From Chlorogloea purpurea SAG 13.99 (GTDB taxonomy: Bacteria; Cyanobacteriota; Cyanobacteriia; Cyanobacteriales; Microcystaceae), in the NCBI GenBank assembly GCA_016903695.1, contig JADQBB010000028.1:1-57939 (forward strand): DNA of 57,939 bases, read 5' to 3'. This document shows, one piece after another, positions 1 to 7,711 of this stretch. The notes beneath the pieces were generated by a model. It saw only the letters and a program-made list of their open reading frames with translations. It was not told the DNA's origin and did no database searches. The position numbers were made by a program, and so were the translations under genes. The first letter of the stretch is position 1; each line of letters starts with the position of its first letter.

Positions 1-121
1 ACCAGTACCACCACATGAGCAAGGGTTAACCCCCTAATATATCGGAAGCTGAGTGCGATGAAAGTCGCACGCTCAGATTTAATCGAGAGGTGCGGAGTAT
101 AATAACTCCCACCGACTCTAC
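1..121 (+). mobile_element. Group II intron, 3' end only (domains V and VI)
   Basis: Bases 46-79 fold as a group II intron domain V: an AGC triad (47-49), a lower stem CTGAG/CTCAG, a two-base CG bulge, and an upper stem closed by a GAAA tetraloop (60-63). Bases 85-118 form a domain VI hairpin (GAG, GGTG and GGAGT pairing with ACTCC, CACC and CTC), with an unpaired A at 115, about 6-7 nt before a terminal AC at 120-121. That is the usual distance of the branch-point A from the 3' splice site. The reverse-transcriptase ORF and domains I-IV would lie left of the window. Whether the intron is complete cannot be judged. Bases 122-270, between it and the downstream ureohydrolase, hold no gene I can support. 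Confidence 0.8.
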
Positions 122-270
122 CCCACCCAATTTTTTGATGAGGCGATGTCGGGGTGATTGTTTAAATGCTAGGCGTACCGTCTAGTAGCTTTATTACACC
201 CGCAAATCCCCCCTGCGATATTATCGGAAAAGGCCCAATCTCCCCACTGGTGGAAAAGGTGGGCCGCCGC

Positions 271-1167
271 TCAAGAAAACTTATAACCGATTAACTTGTA
301 AATAAGCTTAGCCGTGGTGAATTCCGACACTACAGAATCTTGAATCGGCGCTAACTCCATCACGTCGCAACCGATAACTTCGTGAGTCTGGAAAACCCGT
401 CTTAGGAAACGTATAGTATCGTTCCATGTTAAGCCACCAGGTTCGGGAGTACCTACGCCTGGGATCAAACTCGGATCGATACCGTCTACATCGATGGTAA
501 TGAAAACTTTATCGGTGGTGATAGCAGCGATCGCTTTTTCGATCCAATCGGGATTCCCGTATATACCCCTGTCCCACTGTACCGGAATGCCTTTTTCCTT
601 GATCAAAGCCGCTTCCTCGGCGCAGATAGCCCGAATACCCACGGGTAAAGTGGGCAAGCCCATTTCTAAAACGCGGCGCATAACGCAGGCGTGATTGTGT
701 AAAGACCCTTCGTATTCGTATCTCATATCCCCGTGCGCGTCGATTTGCACCACGGTAAAAGGTTCTTGATAGTAATCTTTATAAGCCTGCACCACTCCAG
801 TAGTAATAGCGTGTTCACCACCTATAGCCACCACGAATTTATTATCAGCGATAAATTTAGATACGGTGGCCGATGTTACCGCTAACATTTCTTCTGCCGT
901 TAAAGAGGGTTGACGGCGGGTGTCTGCTATTTCTTCGTGAGTGTAGATACCCACTTCTATACAAGTTTCCCTCTCCAATTCCTCGTCGTAGGCTTCTAGC
1001 TGTTGAGAGGCGTTTAAAACCGCACTGGGGCCATTCTCGCAACCTTTACGAAAAGTGGTGGTAGCCTCGTAGGGTATGGGCAAAATCACCGCTTTCGCCG
1101 TCTCGTAACCCGATAGGGATTCAGAGCCTAAAAACTGTTCTACAATGGGAGGGGTTGATAAGAGCAT
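271..1167 (-). CDS. speB: Agmatinase-type ureohydrolase
   Basis: A 298-residue arginase/agmatinase-fold protein expected to hydrolyse a guanidino compound to urea plus an amine, using two Mn ions. The metal ligands are visible: GGEHA (His119), DAHGD (Asp143, His145, Asp147) and DVDGID (Asp226, Asp228). Length and motifs fit the agmatinase branch (agmatine to putrescine plus urea). Cyanobacteria also carry related ureohydrolases acting on guanidine or other substrates, so the substrate is inferred. It is the last gene of a minus-strand run (pyrF, secreted hypothetical, FAD oxidase, speB), 34 bp after the oxidase. The pairing of an amine-producing hydrolase with a flavin oxidase hints at polyamine or amino-acid turnover but does not prove it. 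The start is the ATG at 1165-1167. Confidence 0.85.
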   Translation of the reverse strand: MLLSTPPIVEQFLGSESLSGYETAKAVILPIPYEATTTFRKGCENGPSAVLNASQQLEAYDEELERETCIEVGIYTHEEIADTRRQPSLTAEEMLAVTSATVSKFIADNKFVVAIGGEHAITTGVVQAYKDYYQEPFTVVQIDAHGDMRYEYEGSLHNHACVMRRVLEMGLPTLPVGIRAICAEEAALIKEKGIPVQWDRGIYGNPDWIEKAIAAITTDKVFITIDVDGIDPSLIPGVGTPEPGGLTWNDTIRFLRRVFQTHEVIGCDVMELAPIQDSVVSEFTTAKLIYKLIGYKFS

Positions 1168-1201
1168 CGTGCGATCGTCGTTAATATTGAAGTCCGATCT
1201 C

Positions 1202-2362
1202 TTAGTATAACAACTGAGCCATCACCTCATCTTGGTTTCCCGCCAAGTAATTAGCGAAATGACGGGCTAGACTCGGCGTAACGATCAGGGTACTGGTAAA
1301 ACCATTAAACAGATGTATTCCCTTCAAACCCGGTATCGGGCCGATTAAAGAATCATTCGGGTCACTGAAAGCTACTAAACAATTACAGACTTTTCCTTCT
1401 AAATGGGCTAAAGGGGGCAGAATATTTCTAATCCCGTTTCTTAGTTGGTTTTCATAATACCCCAGCTCGATCGCACCCAGTGGATCTGTCATTATTTCAC
1501 TACTCTGCCCCACATAAATACTGCCGTCTGAAAATTGTATCGCCCCCGATTCCGTAACAGTATTAACTATCTCTCCACTAGGGGTATTCCAGATACTTTG
1601 GTCTTCCCCGCTATATATTTCTCGTTCTACCTGTAATCTTTTGATAACCGCTGGCATCACCATCGATCGCATTTTAATTTCTGTAGGAGGAATCGCTAAA
1701 ATTTGCGAGTGGGTGAAATATAATTTCGTTTCGATACCCGCTTCTTGTAATAACTTCCTGCTCAATCCCCCCGCACAAACTATTACCCCCCCACCATAAT
1801 AGCTATTATGATTGGTTTTAACTCCTTTAATCTCGTCTTTATCCCTGATTAAATCGATAACTCTTTCTATTTTTATCTCCCCCCCTGATCTCGTGAAAGC
1901 ACTTTGATAAGCTTCATTAGTTTTACGGGGGTGAATATGACCGTGTTCCTGCTTGAAAGCACCTGCGATCGCATAACGATTTAGTAACGGCTCCATTTCA
2001 CAAGCCGTATCAACGTCGATTAATTCTGGCTGTATTTCATATTTTTGGTTAATACTTTGAATGGCTTTAATATCATCATCCGGGTCAATCGTCAATAATA
2101 AATCTAGGATTCTAAACTCAATATCAAAATTTAATTCATGGGTCAATGACTCGTAAATATAAAGACTATCTTTATACAAAAACTTAATTAAATCCGTACT
2201 CCCAGACCAATAAGCCAAACCACCATAACTATAAACGGTAGCGTTATCTAAAATCCAGTCTTTTTCTAAAAGTAAAACTTTTAAATCATGGCGGGCAAGT
2301 TCATAAGCCAACGCTGAACCTGTAATCCCGCCGCCGATAATTATGTAATCGTAATTAGCCAT
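1202..2362 (-). CDS. FAD-dependent amino acid/amine oxidase (DAO family)
   Basis: 386 residues. The N-terminus has the dinucleotide-binding fold (YDYIIIGGGITGSALAYELA at residues 4-23, then an acidic strand end LLLEKD), followed by a DAO-type substrate domain and a C-terminal FAD-binding segment (LIGPIPGLKGIHLFNGF). This is the organisation of DadA, glycine oxidase and sarcosine oxidase-like enzymes, which oxidise an amine C-N bond and pass electrons to O2 or another acceptor. No membrane segment or signal peptide is seen, so a cytoplasmic enzyme is expected. It lies 34 bp upstream of the speB-like gene and 16 bp downstream of a secreted hypothetical, on the same strand, so co-transcription is likely. 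The exact substrate cannot be read from the sequence. Confidence 0.75.
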   Translation of the reverse strand: MANYDYIIIGGGITGSALAYELARHDLKVLLLEKDWILDNATVYSYGGLAYWSGSTDLIKFLYKDSLYIYESLTHELNFDIEFRILDLLLTIDPDDDIKAIQSINQKYEIQPELIDVDTACEMEPLLNRYAIAGAFKQEHGHIHPRKTNEAYQSAFTRSGGEIKIERVIDLIRDKDEIKGVKTNHNSYYGGGVIVCAGGLSRKLLQEAGIETKLYFTHSQILAIPPTEIKMRSMVMPAVIKRLQVEREIYSGEDQSIWNTPSGEIVNTVTESGAIQFSDGSIYVGQSSEIMTDPLGAIELGYYENQLRNGIRNILPPLAHLEGKVCNCLVAFSDPNDSLIGPIPGLKGIHLFNGFTSTLIVTPSLARHFANYLAGNQDEVMAQLLY

Positions 2363-2378
2363 AAAAATTTTGCTCTTT

Positions 2379-2900
2379 TCAAAAAGACGTGAACTGACAA
2401 TCTCGTAACCACAAACGTACCGCCTGCCCGATAATCCCGTTACTGGTTTCTTGGGGCGGTAGGGGAGTGCCGTCTTTTCCCTCTTTCGCCAGTTGAGTAT
2501 ACAAACTTACTAGTTTCCATCCCTCGGAAGTTCGGGTTAGTAATAGCCAGTAGAAATTTTGTAACTGAATCCGTCGAGTTTTACCATATTGATGTTCTAG
2601 AGTGGTAAAAAATACCTGTTGCACCGAGTCATCGGTTTTTTTGCCGTCGTAACTCAAGGGTAGGGGGCGAAAATCCGGGCGACTGGCGATGATTACATAC
2701 AGGGGAATGGCAGACCGACTGAAACTGCTACTCTGGCTTTGAACGATCCGATTGGCGTAAGCGGGGATGTCAGTTAACATTTGCTCTACCATCAGTTCTA
2801 AATCTCGCGGACAACTACGGGGAGAAGCGTGGGCGCACGGTGTCCCGTAAATCAGGAAAGGCACTAGATAGAGGCTAATTCTTCGCCAATTTTTGACCAT
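2379..2900 (-). CDS. Conserved hypothetical secreted protein
   Basis: 173 residues beginning with a positively charged stretch and a hydrophobic core ending in HASP, a plausible signal peptide cleaved near residue 26. The mature part has a central section ([20 protein letters not shown]) resembling a small beta-rich domain of the kind found in cyanobacterial periplasmic hypotheticals. The start overlaps the 3' end of pyrF by 37 bp, and the gene is followed 16 bp later by the FAD oxidase, so translation is probably coupled to pyrF. I do not recognise a named family, and no catalytic motif is apparent. Confidence 0.6.
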   Translation of the reverse strand: MVKNWRRISLYLVPFLIYGTPCAHASPRSCPRDLELMVEQMLTDIPAYANRIVQSQSSSFSRSAIPLYVIIASRPDFRPLPLSYDGKKTDDSVQQVFFTTLEHQYGKTRRIQLQNFYWLLLTRTSEGWKLVSLYTQLAKEGKDGTPLPPQETSNGIIGQAVRLWLRDCQFTSF

Positions 2901-3565
2901 GCTTGTTGGGGATTGGGGGCGGTGGTGATGGGGCGGCCGATGACCAAGTAATCAGCGCCAGCTTGAAAGGCTTGTGCGGGGGTCATAATTCGACTTTGAT
3001 CGCCTTGGGCTGACCAACTCGGACGAACACCGGGGCATACTAACAGAAAATTATCGCCGCAAACGGCTCTTAACTGTTTAACTTCCCGGGGAGAGCATAC
3101 CGCCCCGTCCAATCCCGATTCTTGCCCCATGAGAGCCATCTGTAGGGCGTAATCGGTTAACTCCAGGGGGATTTTCAAGTCAAGGTTCAATTGCCGGTTA
3201 CTGAGGCTAGTTAGTACCGTGATTCCCAGTAATTTCGGGGGGTTGGGGGAATTAGCGATCGCATTTTTCGCCCCCGTGAGTGCCTCTCTACCCGCGCTGA
3301 TGTGCAGGGTGAGTAAGTCCACCTCGTATTGACTAGCACTTCTACAGGCCCCGGCCACGGTGTTGGGTATGTCGTGAAATTTCAGGTCGAGGAAGATCTT
3401 TTTGCCCCTCTCCCGCAAAATTTTCACTATATCCGCCCCCGTGGCCACGAATAACTCTAACCCCACTTTCCAGAAACTCACGCCCGGTAGGAGATCCAAG
3501 AGAGCGATCGCCTGTTCTGCCGTGGGTACATCTAAAGGTACGATAATCCTCTGTAAATAATTCAT
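2864..3565 (-). CDS. pyrF: Orotidine 5'-phosphate decarboxylase
   Basis: The last step of de novo UMP synthesis, OMP to UMP. The catalytic signature DLKFHDIP (residues 60-67, with the Asp-Lys-...-Asp charged network) and the phosphate-binding C-terminal section (VCPGVRP, VIGRPIT) place it in the group I decarboxylases; the ~233-residue length is normal. I take the ATG at 3563-3565 because the protein then begins [14 protein letters not shown], matching the family's first beta strand. An upstream in-frame ATG at 3592 would add nine residues with no family counterpart. The promoter probably lies in the AT-rich divergent gap shared with the small gene at 3714. The gene leads the minus-strand run ending in speB. 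Confidence 0.92.
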   Translation of the reverse strand: MNYLQRIIVPLDVPTAEQAIALLDLLPGVSFWKVGLELFVATGADIVKILRERGKKIFLDLKFHDIPNTVAGACRSASQYEVDLLTLHISAGREALTGAKNAIANSPNPPKLLGITVLTSLSNRQLNLDLKIPLELTDYALQMALMGQESGLDGAVCSPREVKQLRAVCGDNFLLVCPGVRPSWSAQGDQSRIMTPAQAFQAGADYLVIGRPITTAPNPQQAWSKIGEELASI

Positions 3566-3713
3566 AAATTTTTGTAGCTCCCTTAATCCCATATCACATT
3601 TATAAAAAAATGTCTAGCCTATTCATGCAATGAATTTTAAAAAAATGTCCGTAAAATAAATTTAAAATACTGTATTTAATATGTGTAACAACATAAGACG
3701 CTTAAAACATACC

Positions 3714-3932
3714 ATGCTATTAGGTGAAATTTTGCTTCATAGGGGTTTAATTACTTCTAAACAGTTAGAAGAAGCGCTGAGACTTCAGTCCCATGATAAA
3801 CGCCCCTTGGGTGAGGTATTACTCCAAAGCAATTTGATCGACGGCTCTCAACTAGAAACAGCTCTAAAAGAACAATATTGGCGGGTTAACGGCTATTGGG
3901 TGATCCACCCCCGTTTTTCCGCTTCCGCCTGA
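3714..3932 (+). CDS. Small MshEN-like (GspE N-terminal-type) protein
   Basis: 72 residues from the ATG at 3714 (an earlier in-frame ATG at 3681 would add eleven). The sequence has two copies of the helix-turn pattern found at the N-terminus of type II secretion/type IV pilus ATPases (MshEN or GSPII_E_N): LLGEILLHRGLITSKQLEEA, then PLGEVLLQSNLIDGSQLETA. In MshE such repeats bind c-di-GMP. Here the unit stands alone without an ATPase, like small cyanobacterial proteins annotated DUF2949. A role as a nucleotide-sensing or pilus-related adaptor is inference. It lies between divergent pyrF and convergent dnaE-C. Confidence 0.6.
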   Translation: MLLGEILLHRGLITSKQLEEALRLQSHDKRPLGEVLLQSNLIDGSQLETALKEQYWRVNGYWVIHPRFSASA

Positions 3933-3953
3933 AGTTCTTACTGGTTTGTCAGT

Positions 3954-5306
3954 TCATTTCGTCAATAAGGTTTTGACATAGGCGTTAAAACCGGCGCTTT
4001 GTAGGGAGTTAGCCGTGGAATCGGCGTCCTGCACCCAGTATTTTTGTCCGAGGCGCACGAATTGACGGCTATTGTCTCCATGAATAACGGCGATAACAGG
4101 CACTAACGACTGAACTTTCTCTCCCGAATGTTCCTGTAAGATACCCCTGAGATTATTCTGTTTAACAGGATCTACGGCGAACTCGAGGGGCAGATCGATC
4201 ATGATTAATTTCAGGTCGTCAACTAATTCGGCGTCTTCGATAATTAACTGTGCCTTGTCCCTATCTTTCCGTTTATCCACCTTCCCCCAAACCATCAACT
4301 GGGCTTCTTCCACCAATAAAGATTGAATCTTTTGATAGGCATCGGTAAACACCACCGCTTCCGATTGACCAGAGGCATCTTCTAAAGTCAAAAAGGCCAT
4401 CGGCGTGCCTTTTTGGGTAACGATTTTTTTGACGGCGATGATAACCACGATCGCACTGACGGGTTTTCGCTCTTTATACTCGTCCAATTGCCCGATATTA
4501 ATGGGAGATAATAATCTGGCGGCTTGATGGATGGCTGTTAAGGGATGTTCGGACACGTAAAAGCCTAAATGTTCTTTTTCTAGTTTAAGTTTTTCCTGTA
4601 TGGAATAATCGGGAACCGGGGGCGATTTCGGTTCTTGCTCGAACTCCGATTCTTTGCCGTCGCCACCGAGATGATTACCGACGAAATCAAAAAGATTCAT
4701 CTGGCCGCTTTCTTTCTCCTTGGTACGTTTTTGCGCCCAGGAAATAATCAATTCCGAATCGTTCATTAATTGACGGCGATTGGGTTGAAGTCGATCAAAA
4801 GCCCCAGAGAGGATTAAAGTTTCTAAAGCTCTTTTATTAACGGTACGCAAATCCACCCTGGAACAAAAATCCCCCAGGGATTTAAAAGAGCCTCCCGCCG
4901 CTTCTCGGGCATTAATAATAATTTCAATGGCATTCTCTCCCAAATTTCTCACCGCCGACAAACCGAAGAGAATTGTCTTCTCTCCTGGAGTGAAATGTTT
5001 CTGAGAACGATTGATGTCGGGGGGTAAAACTTGGATACCCATTTTCTGACAGTTTTCTCGATACTTCTCGACTTTATCCTGGTTGTCACTACTGGCTGTA
5101 AGTAGTGCTGTCATGTACTCTACAGGATAATTAGCTTTTAAATAAGCCGTTTGATAAGTAACGTAAGCGTAGGCGGTGGAGTGAGATTTATTAAAACAAT
5201 TGGAAGCCACTAAACCGTTAGCCAAAAGAAAGTTATGATCCCCGGCGACACCGAGATCATAAACTGGCTGCACTCCTAAAGATTTTCGGGAAACAATTTT
5301 CACCAT
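3954..5306 (-). CDS. dnaE2: DNA polymerase III alpha subunit, C-terminal half with split intein C-fragment
   Basis: 450 residues. Residues 1-36 are the C-terminal half of the cyanobacterial split DnaE intein ([11 protein letters not shown]..., block DHNFLLANG, terminal ASN), and residue 37 is the +1 Cys of the extein junction [20 protein letters not shown]. Residues 37-450 are the C-extein: fingers end, HhH region and OB-fold domain ([20 protein letters not shown]). The product is spliced in trans to the N-extein made from a separate dnaE gene outside this window. The start must be the ATG at 5304-5306, because the intein begins there; an in-frame upstream start would overlap pepA and add 31 residues that do not belong. 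No clear Shine-Dalgarno is seen. The gene lies 28 bp after pepA. Confidence 0.95.
   Translation of the reverse strand: MVKIVSRKSLGVQPVYDLGVAGDHNFLLANGLVASNCFNKSHSTAYAYVTYQTAYLKANYPVEYMTALLTASSDNQDKVEKYRENCQKMGIQVLPPDINRSQKHFTPGEKTILFGLSAVRNLGENAIEIIINAREAAGGSFKSLGDFCSRVDLRTVNKRALETLILSGAFDRLQPNRRQLMNDSELIISWAQKRTKEKESGQMNLFDFVGNHLGGDGKESEFEQEPKSPPVPDYSIQEKLKLEKEHLGFYVSEHPLTAIHQAARLLSPINIGQLDEYKERKPVSAIVVIIAVKKIVTQKGTPMAFLTLEDASGQSEAVVFTDAYQKIQSLLVEEAQLMVWGKVDKRKDRDKAQLIIEDAELVDDLKLIMIDLPLEFAVDPVKQNNLRGILQEHSGEKVQSLVPVIAVIHGDNSRQFVRLGQKYWVQDADSTANSLQSAGFNAYVKTLLTK
5199..5306 (-). other. Split DnaE intein, C-terminal fragment coding region
   Basis: The first 36 codons of the dnaE C-half encode the complete Int-C: block F ([12 protein letters not shown]) and block G ending VASN, immediately followed by Cys-Phe-Asn of the C-extein. 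The terminal Asn and the +1 Cys needed for trans-splicing are both present, so the fragment looks active. The length and the junction match the naturally split DnaE inteins of cyanobacteria (Ssp and Npu DnaE). Confidence 0.95.
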
Positions 5307-5307
5307 A

Positions 5308-5340
5308 TAGTTAGAAATGAGTAGTGAGTAGTAGTTAGAA
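5308..5340. repeat. Degenerate heptanucleotide repeat between pepA and dnaE-C
   Basis: Two tandem GAGTAGT units (5319-5332) sit between two direct copies of TAGTTAGAA (5308-5316 and 5332-5340). Short seven-base repeats of this kind (STRR-like) are common in cyanobacterial intergenic DNA. The second TAGTTAGAA copy contains the pepA stop codon. Confidence 0.55.
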
Positions 5341-6816
5341 AACGATTTCTTGACCTGTAATCCAATTAACGAGAGTTCTGACGGGGAAACCGGTAGCACC
5401 CACGTTATTCGTGCCTCCCTCTTTTTCCGTCCACACGGGGCCCGCTATATCCAAGTGCGCCCAGGGAGTATCTTTAATGAATTGCTTCAGGAATAGAGCG
5501 GCGGTGATAGAACCACCGGCACGGGGGCCGGTATTTTTCATATCGGCGATCGAGGATTTCAGCCCGTCAAAGTATTTATCTTCCATCGGCATCGCCCAGA
5601 ATTTCTCACCGGCTAACTCGGCGGCGTTCTGTATCTGATGGGTCAGGGTTTCGTGATTGCTCCATAAACCGGCTATATCGTCCCCTAAAGCCACGATACA
5701 GGCTCCGGTGAGGGTAGCCAAGTCAACGATAGCCTCTACCCCCAATTTCTCGGCGAATACTAAAGCATCTGCGAGGGTCAGTCGCCCTTCTGCGTCCGTG
5801 TTATTGATCTCGATCGTTTTCCCGTTAGAAGCGATTAATATATCGCCGGGGTGCATGGCGCGGCCGCTGATCATATTCTCCGTGGCAGCGCAGATAAAAT
5901 GTACTTCCACGTTGGGTTTAAGCTGTCCGATAACTTTAGCCGCGCCGAGAGTAGCCGCGCCACCCCCCATATCCATCTTCATCGTCTCGATACCGCCCCC
6001 GACTTTCAAATTCAATCCTCCCGAATCGAAAGTGAGGCTTTTCCCAACGATCGCCACTTTACGTACTGGCGTGCCTTGAGGTTTATAGGTAAGATGAATG
6101 AACTGGGGGGGTAATTCCGAGGCTTTGGCCACCCCTAGAAACGCGCCCATATTCAGGGCTTCGCACTCTTGTTGTCCGAGAATTTCTATTTCCAGCCCGT
6201 AGGTGGAGGCGATTTCCTTAGCGGTCTCCGCCATGGTCAAGGGAGTCACCGTATTAGCCGGGCCGTTGACTAACTCACGAGCGAGAATTACCCCGGAACA
6301 TATTTTGCTCGCTACTTCTATGGCCTTTTCCTGATCTCCTAGCCCCAATAATTCCACCGTTTGCAACTTGATTCCGTTGCTATCGGGTTCGGATTTGAAG
6401 CGAGTATCTTGATGGAGGGTAAGGATGACGGCTTCGGTGATCACTCCCGCAGTTGAGGCCGCACTATCGACTACGGGTAGACTGATAGCAAGGGTTTGGC
6501 TTTTTTGTCCCTTGGCAGCGCGGGCGATACTAGATGCCGCAGTCCGAATCGTGTGGGGTTTCGCGTCTTCCTCTTTGCCCAAACCCACTAAAATTAGTTT
6601 TTTCACGGGGGTATTGACTCCCACTCTGGTGACGGCGGTAGTGCCGATTTTACCCGTGAAGTCTGATTCCGTGACTAATTCTTCTACAAGGCCTGAAAGT
6701 AGGTCATTCAGTTGCCCCAATTGGTCTGTCATTTCCACTTGGTCTTCGTAGAGACCGAGGGCTAAGGTGTCACCTGTCCAGGTGAGAAACGATGTGTCGA
6801 TCGAGCGAATATCCAT
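5335..6816 (-). CDS. pepA: Leucyl aminopeptidase (M17 family)
   Basis: 493 residues with the full M17 architecture: an N-terminal macro-like domain and a C-terminal dimetal peptidase domain. Visible residues include [13 protein letters not shown] (Lys259, Asp264 region), MDMGGGAA (281-288) and the signature NTDAEGRL (339-346). The enzyme removes N-terminal residues from peptides in the cytoplasm as a hexamer; related PepA proteins can also bind DNA. Length and start (ATG at 6816) are normal. It is followed by dnaE-C after 28 bp on the same strand, so the polymerase half-gene may depend on the pepA transcript. Confidence 0.95.
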   Translation of the reverse strand: MDIRSIDTSFLTWTGDTLALGLYEDQVEMTDQLGQLNDLLSGLVEELVTESDFTGKIGTTAVTRVGVNTPVKKLILVGLGKEEDAKPHTIRTAASSIARAAKGQKSQTLAISLPVVDSAASTAGVITEAVILTLHQDTRFKSEPDSNGIKLQTVELLGLGDQEKAIEVASKICSGVILARELVNGPANTVTPLTMAETAKEIASTYGLEIEILGQQECEALNMGAFLGVAKASELPPQFIHLTYKPQGTPVRKVAIVGKSLTFDSGGLNLKVGGGIETMKMDMGGGAATLGAAKVIGQLKPNVEVHFICAATENMISGRAMHPGDILIASNGKTIEINNTDAEGRLTLADALVFAEKLGVEAIVDLATLTGACIVALGDDIAGLWSNHETLTHQIQNAAELAGEKFWAMPMEDKYFDGLKSSIADMKNTGPRAGGSITAALFLKQFIKDTPWAHLDIAGPVWTEKEGGTNNVGATGFPVRTLVNWITGQEIVF

Positions 6817-6864
6817 GGGGTGCGTGTCAAATAATCAAAGCCTAGTTTTAGCATAGCCTAAGAA

Positions 6865-7605
6865 CTAGACCGCAAGCATCAAATCTGCGATCGGCTGATT
6901 GGTTAAAGTCCCCCAGTAGCAGGCGTATAAATCCGGTTTTTGCACTCCCAGAGAAGCGATAGCGGGAGTGGCGGGGAAGGGCCAGAGACGATCGAAAATA
7001 ATCTCTTTACCAGCCAAGCCGAATTGCAGTAGATAAACCGAAGGGGTGGCTTTTAAATTGTCTAGTAATTTGTAACTCAGATGATAGAGATGTGCTTTGA
7101 TTTCTGCGTCTATTTCGGCGGGTTGAGTGTACGAATTGGGAATCATTCCCTCACCGATCACCTCGCCATAAAGAGGGCCTTTTTTCGTTAATACGATAGG
7201 TAGCCATAAATCTCCTAACCAAGACTCACCGAGAGTCGTTTGGTAATGCAAATTTTGTTGTACCCAGAGTCTTCTTTCTTCGATATTCCTGCACTTTTGA
7301 TAGATGTCTCTGGCGGGAAAATCCAGCCAGTGGGGTAATTGGATAGTGAGAGGACACCAGATGATATTGTGTTTGCCCGGTTTTAAATTTTCTGCCTTCG
7401 ACCACAGACAAGCGGCGGACATCACCTCGACGGATACCGATGCAGGAATAGCCTGTTTAAGCCCATTAACCATTCTCTCGGTAACGGGGAGTAATTTCGA
7501 GATTTTCCCACCGCTACGTACATCGGCATTAACAATAATTAAAACTTTATCCATTTCTTCTGAATTTGGGGGCTGATTGACAAGGCGAGTGGTTAATTTT
7601 ACCAT
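6865..7605 (-). CDS. Conserved hypothetical protein
   Basis: About 246 residues from the ATG at 7605. Alternative starts are a GTG at 7674, which would come within 40 bp of the divergent gene at 7712, and an ATG at 7554 giving MDKVLIIVNADVRSGG, which looks like a first beta strand. The protein is soluble, with alternating strands and helices (VLIIVNADVRS, HNIIWCPLTIQLP, PSVYLLQFGLAGKEIIFDRLWPFP). I recognise no named domain or catalytic motif. It lies 48 bp upstream of pepA on the same strand and may share its transcript. Confidence 0.55.
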   Translation of the reverse strand: MVKLTTRLVNQPPNSEEMDKVLIIVNADVRSGGKISKLLPVTERMVNGLKQAIPASVSVEVMSAACLWSKAENLKPGKHNIIWCPLTIQLPHWLDFPARDIYQKCRNIEERRLWVQQNLHYQTTLGESWLGDLWLPIVLTKKGPLYGEVIGEGMIPNSYTQPAEIDAEIKAHLYHLSYKLLDNLKATPSVYLLQFGLAGKEIIFDRLWPFPATPAIASLGVQKPDLYACYWGTLTNQPIADLMLAV

Positions 7606-7711
7606 CAGGGCTTGAGGCAATTTTAGGCAATGGTGAAACTTTTGGCAACTATCTTTTTCGCCACGAGAAAACACTCTAAACTAAAGATAATCCCAATAGG
7701 CGAAAACCGGT

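Noticed and set aside
528..535. GCGATCGC octamers (one here, many elsewhere)
   Set aside because: HIP1 sites are a general feature of many cyanobacterial genomes, not a local signal.
5307..5399. Extended N-terminus of dnaE-C (481-residue frame)
   Set aside because: Overlaps pepA, and the split intein begins at the ATG at 5306; the extra 31 residues have no place in the family.
5657..6751. Several plus-strand frames opposite pepA
   Set aside because: Antisense shadows of a clear M17 peptidase.
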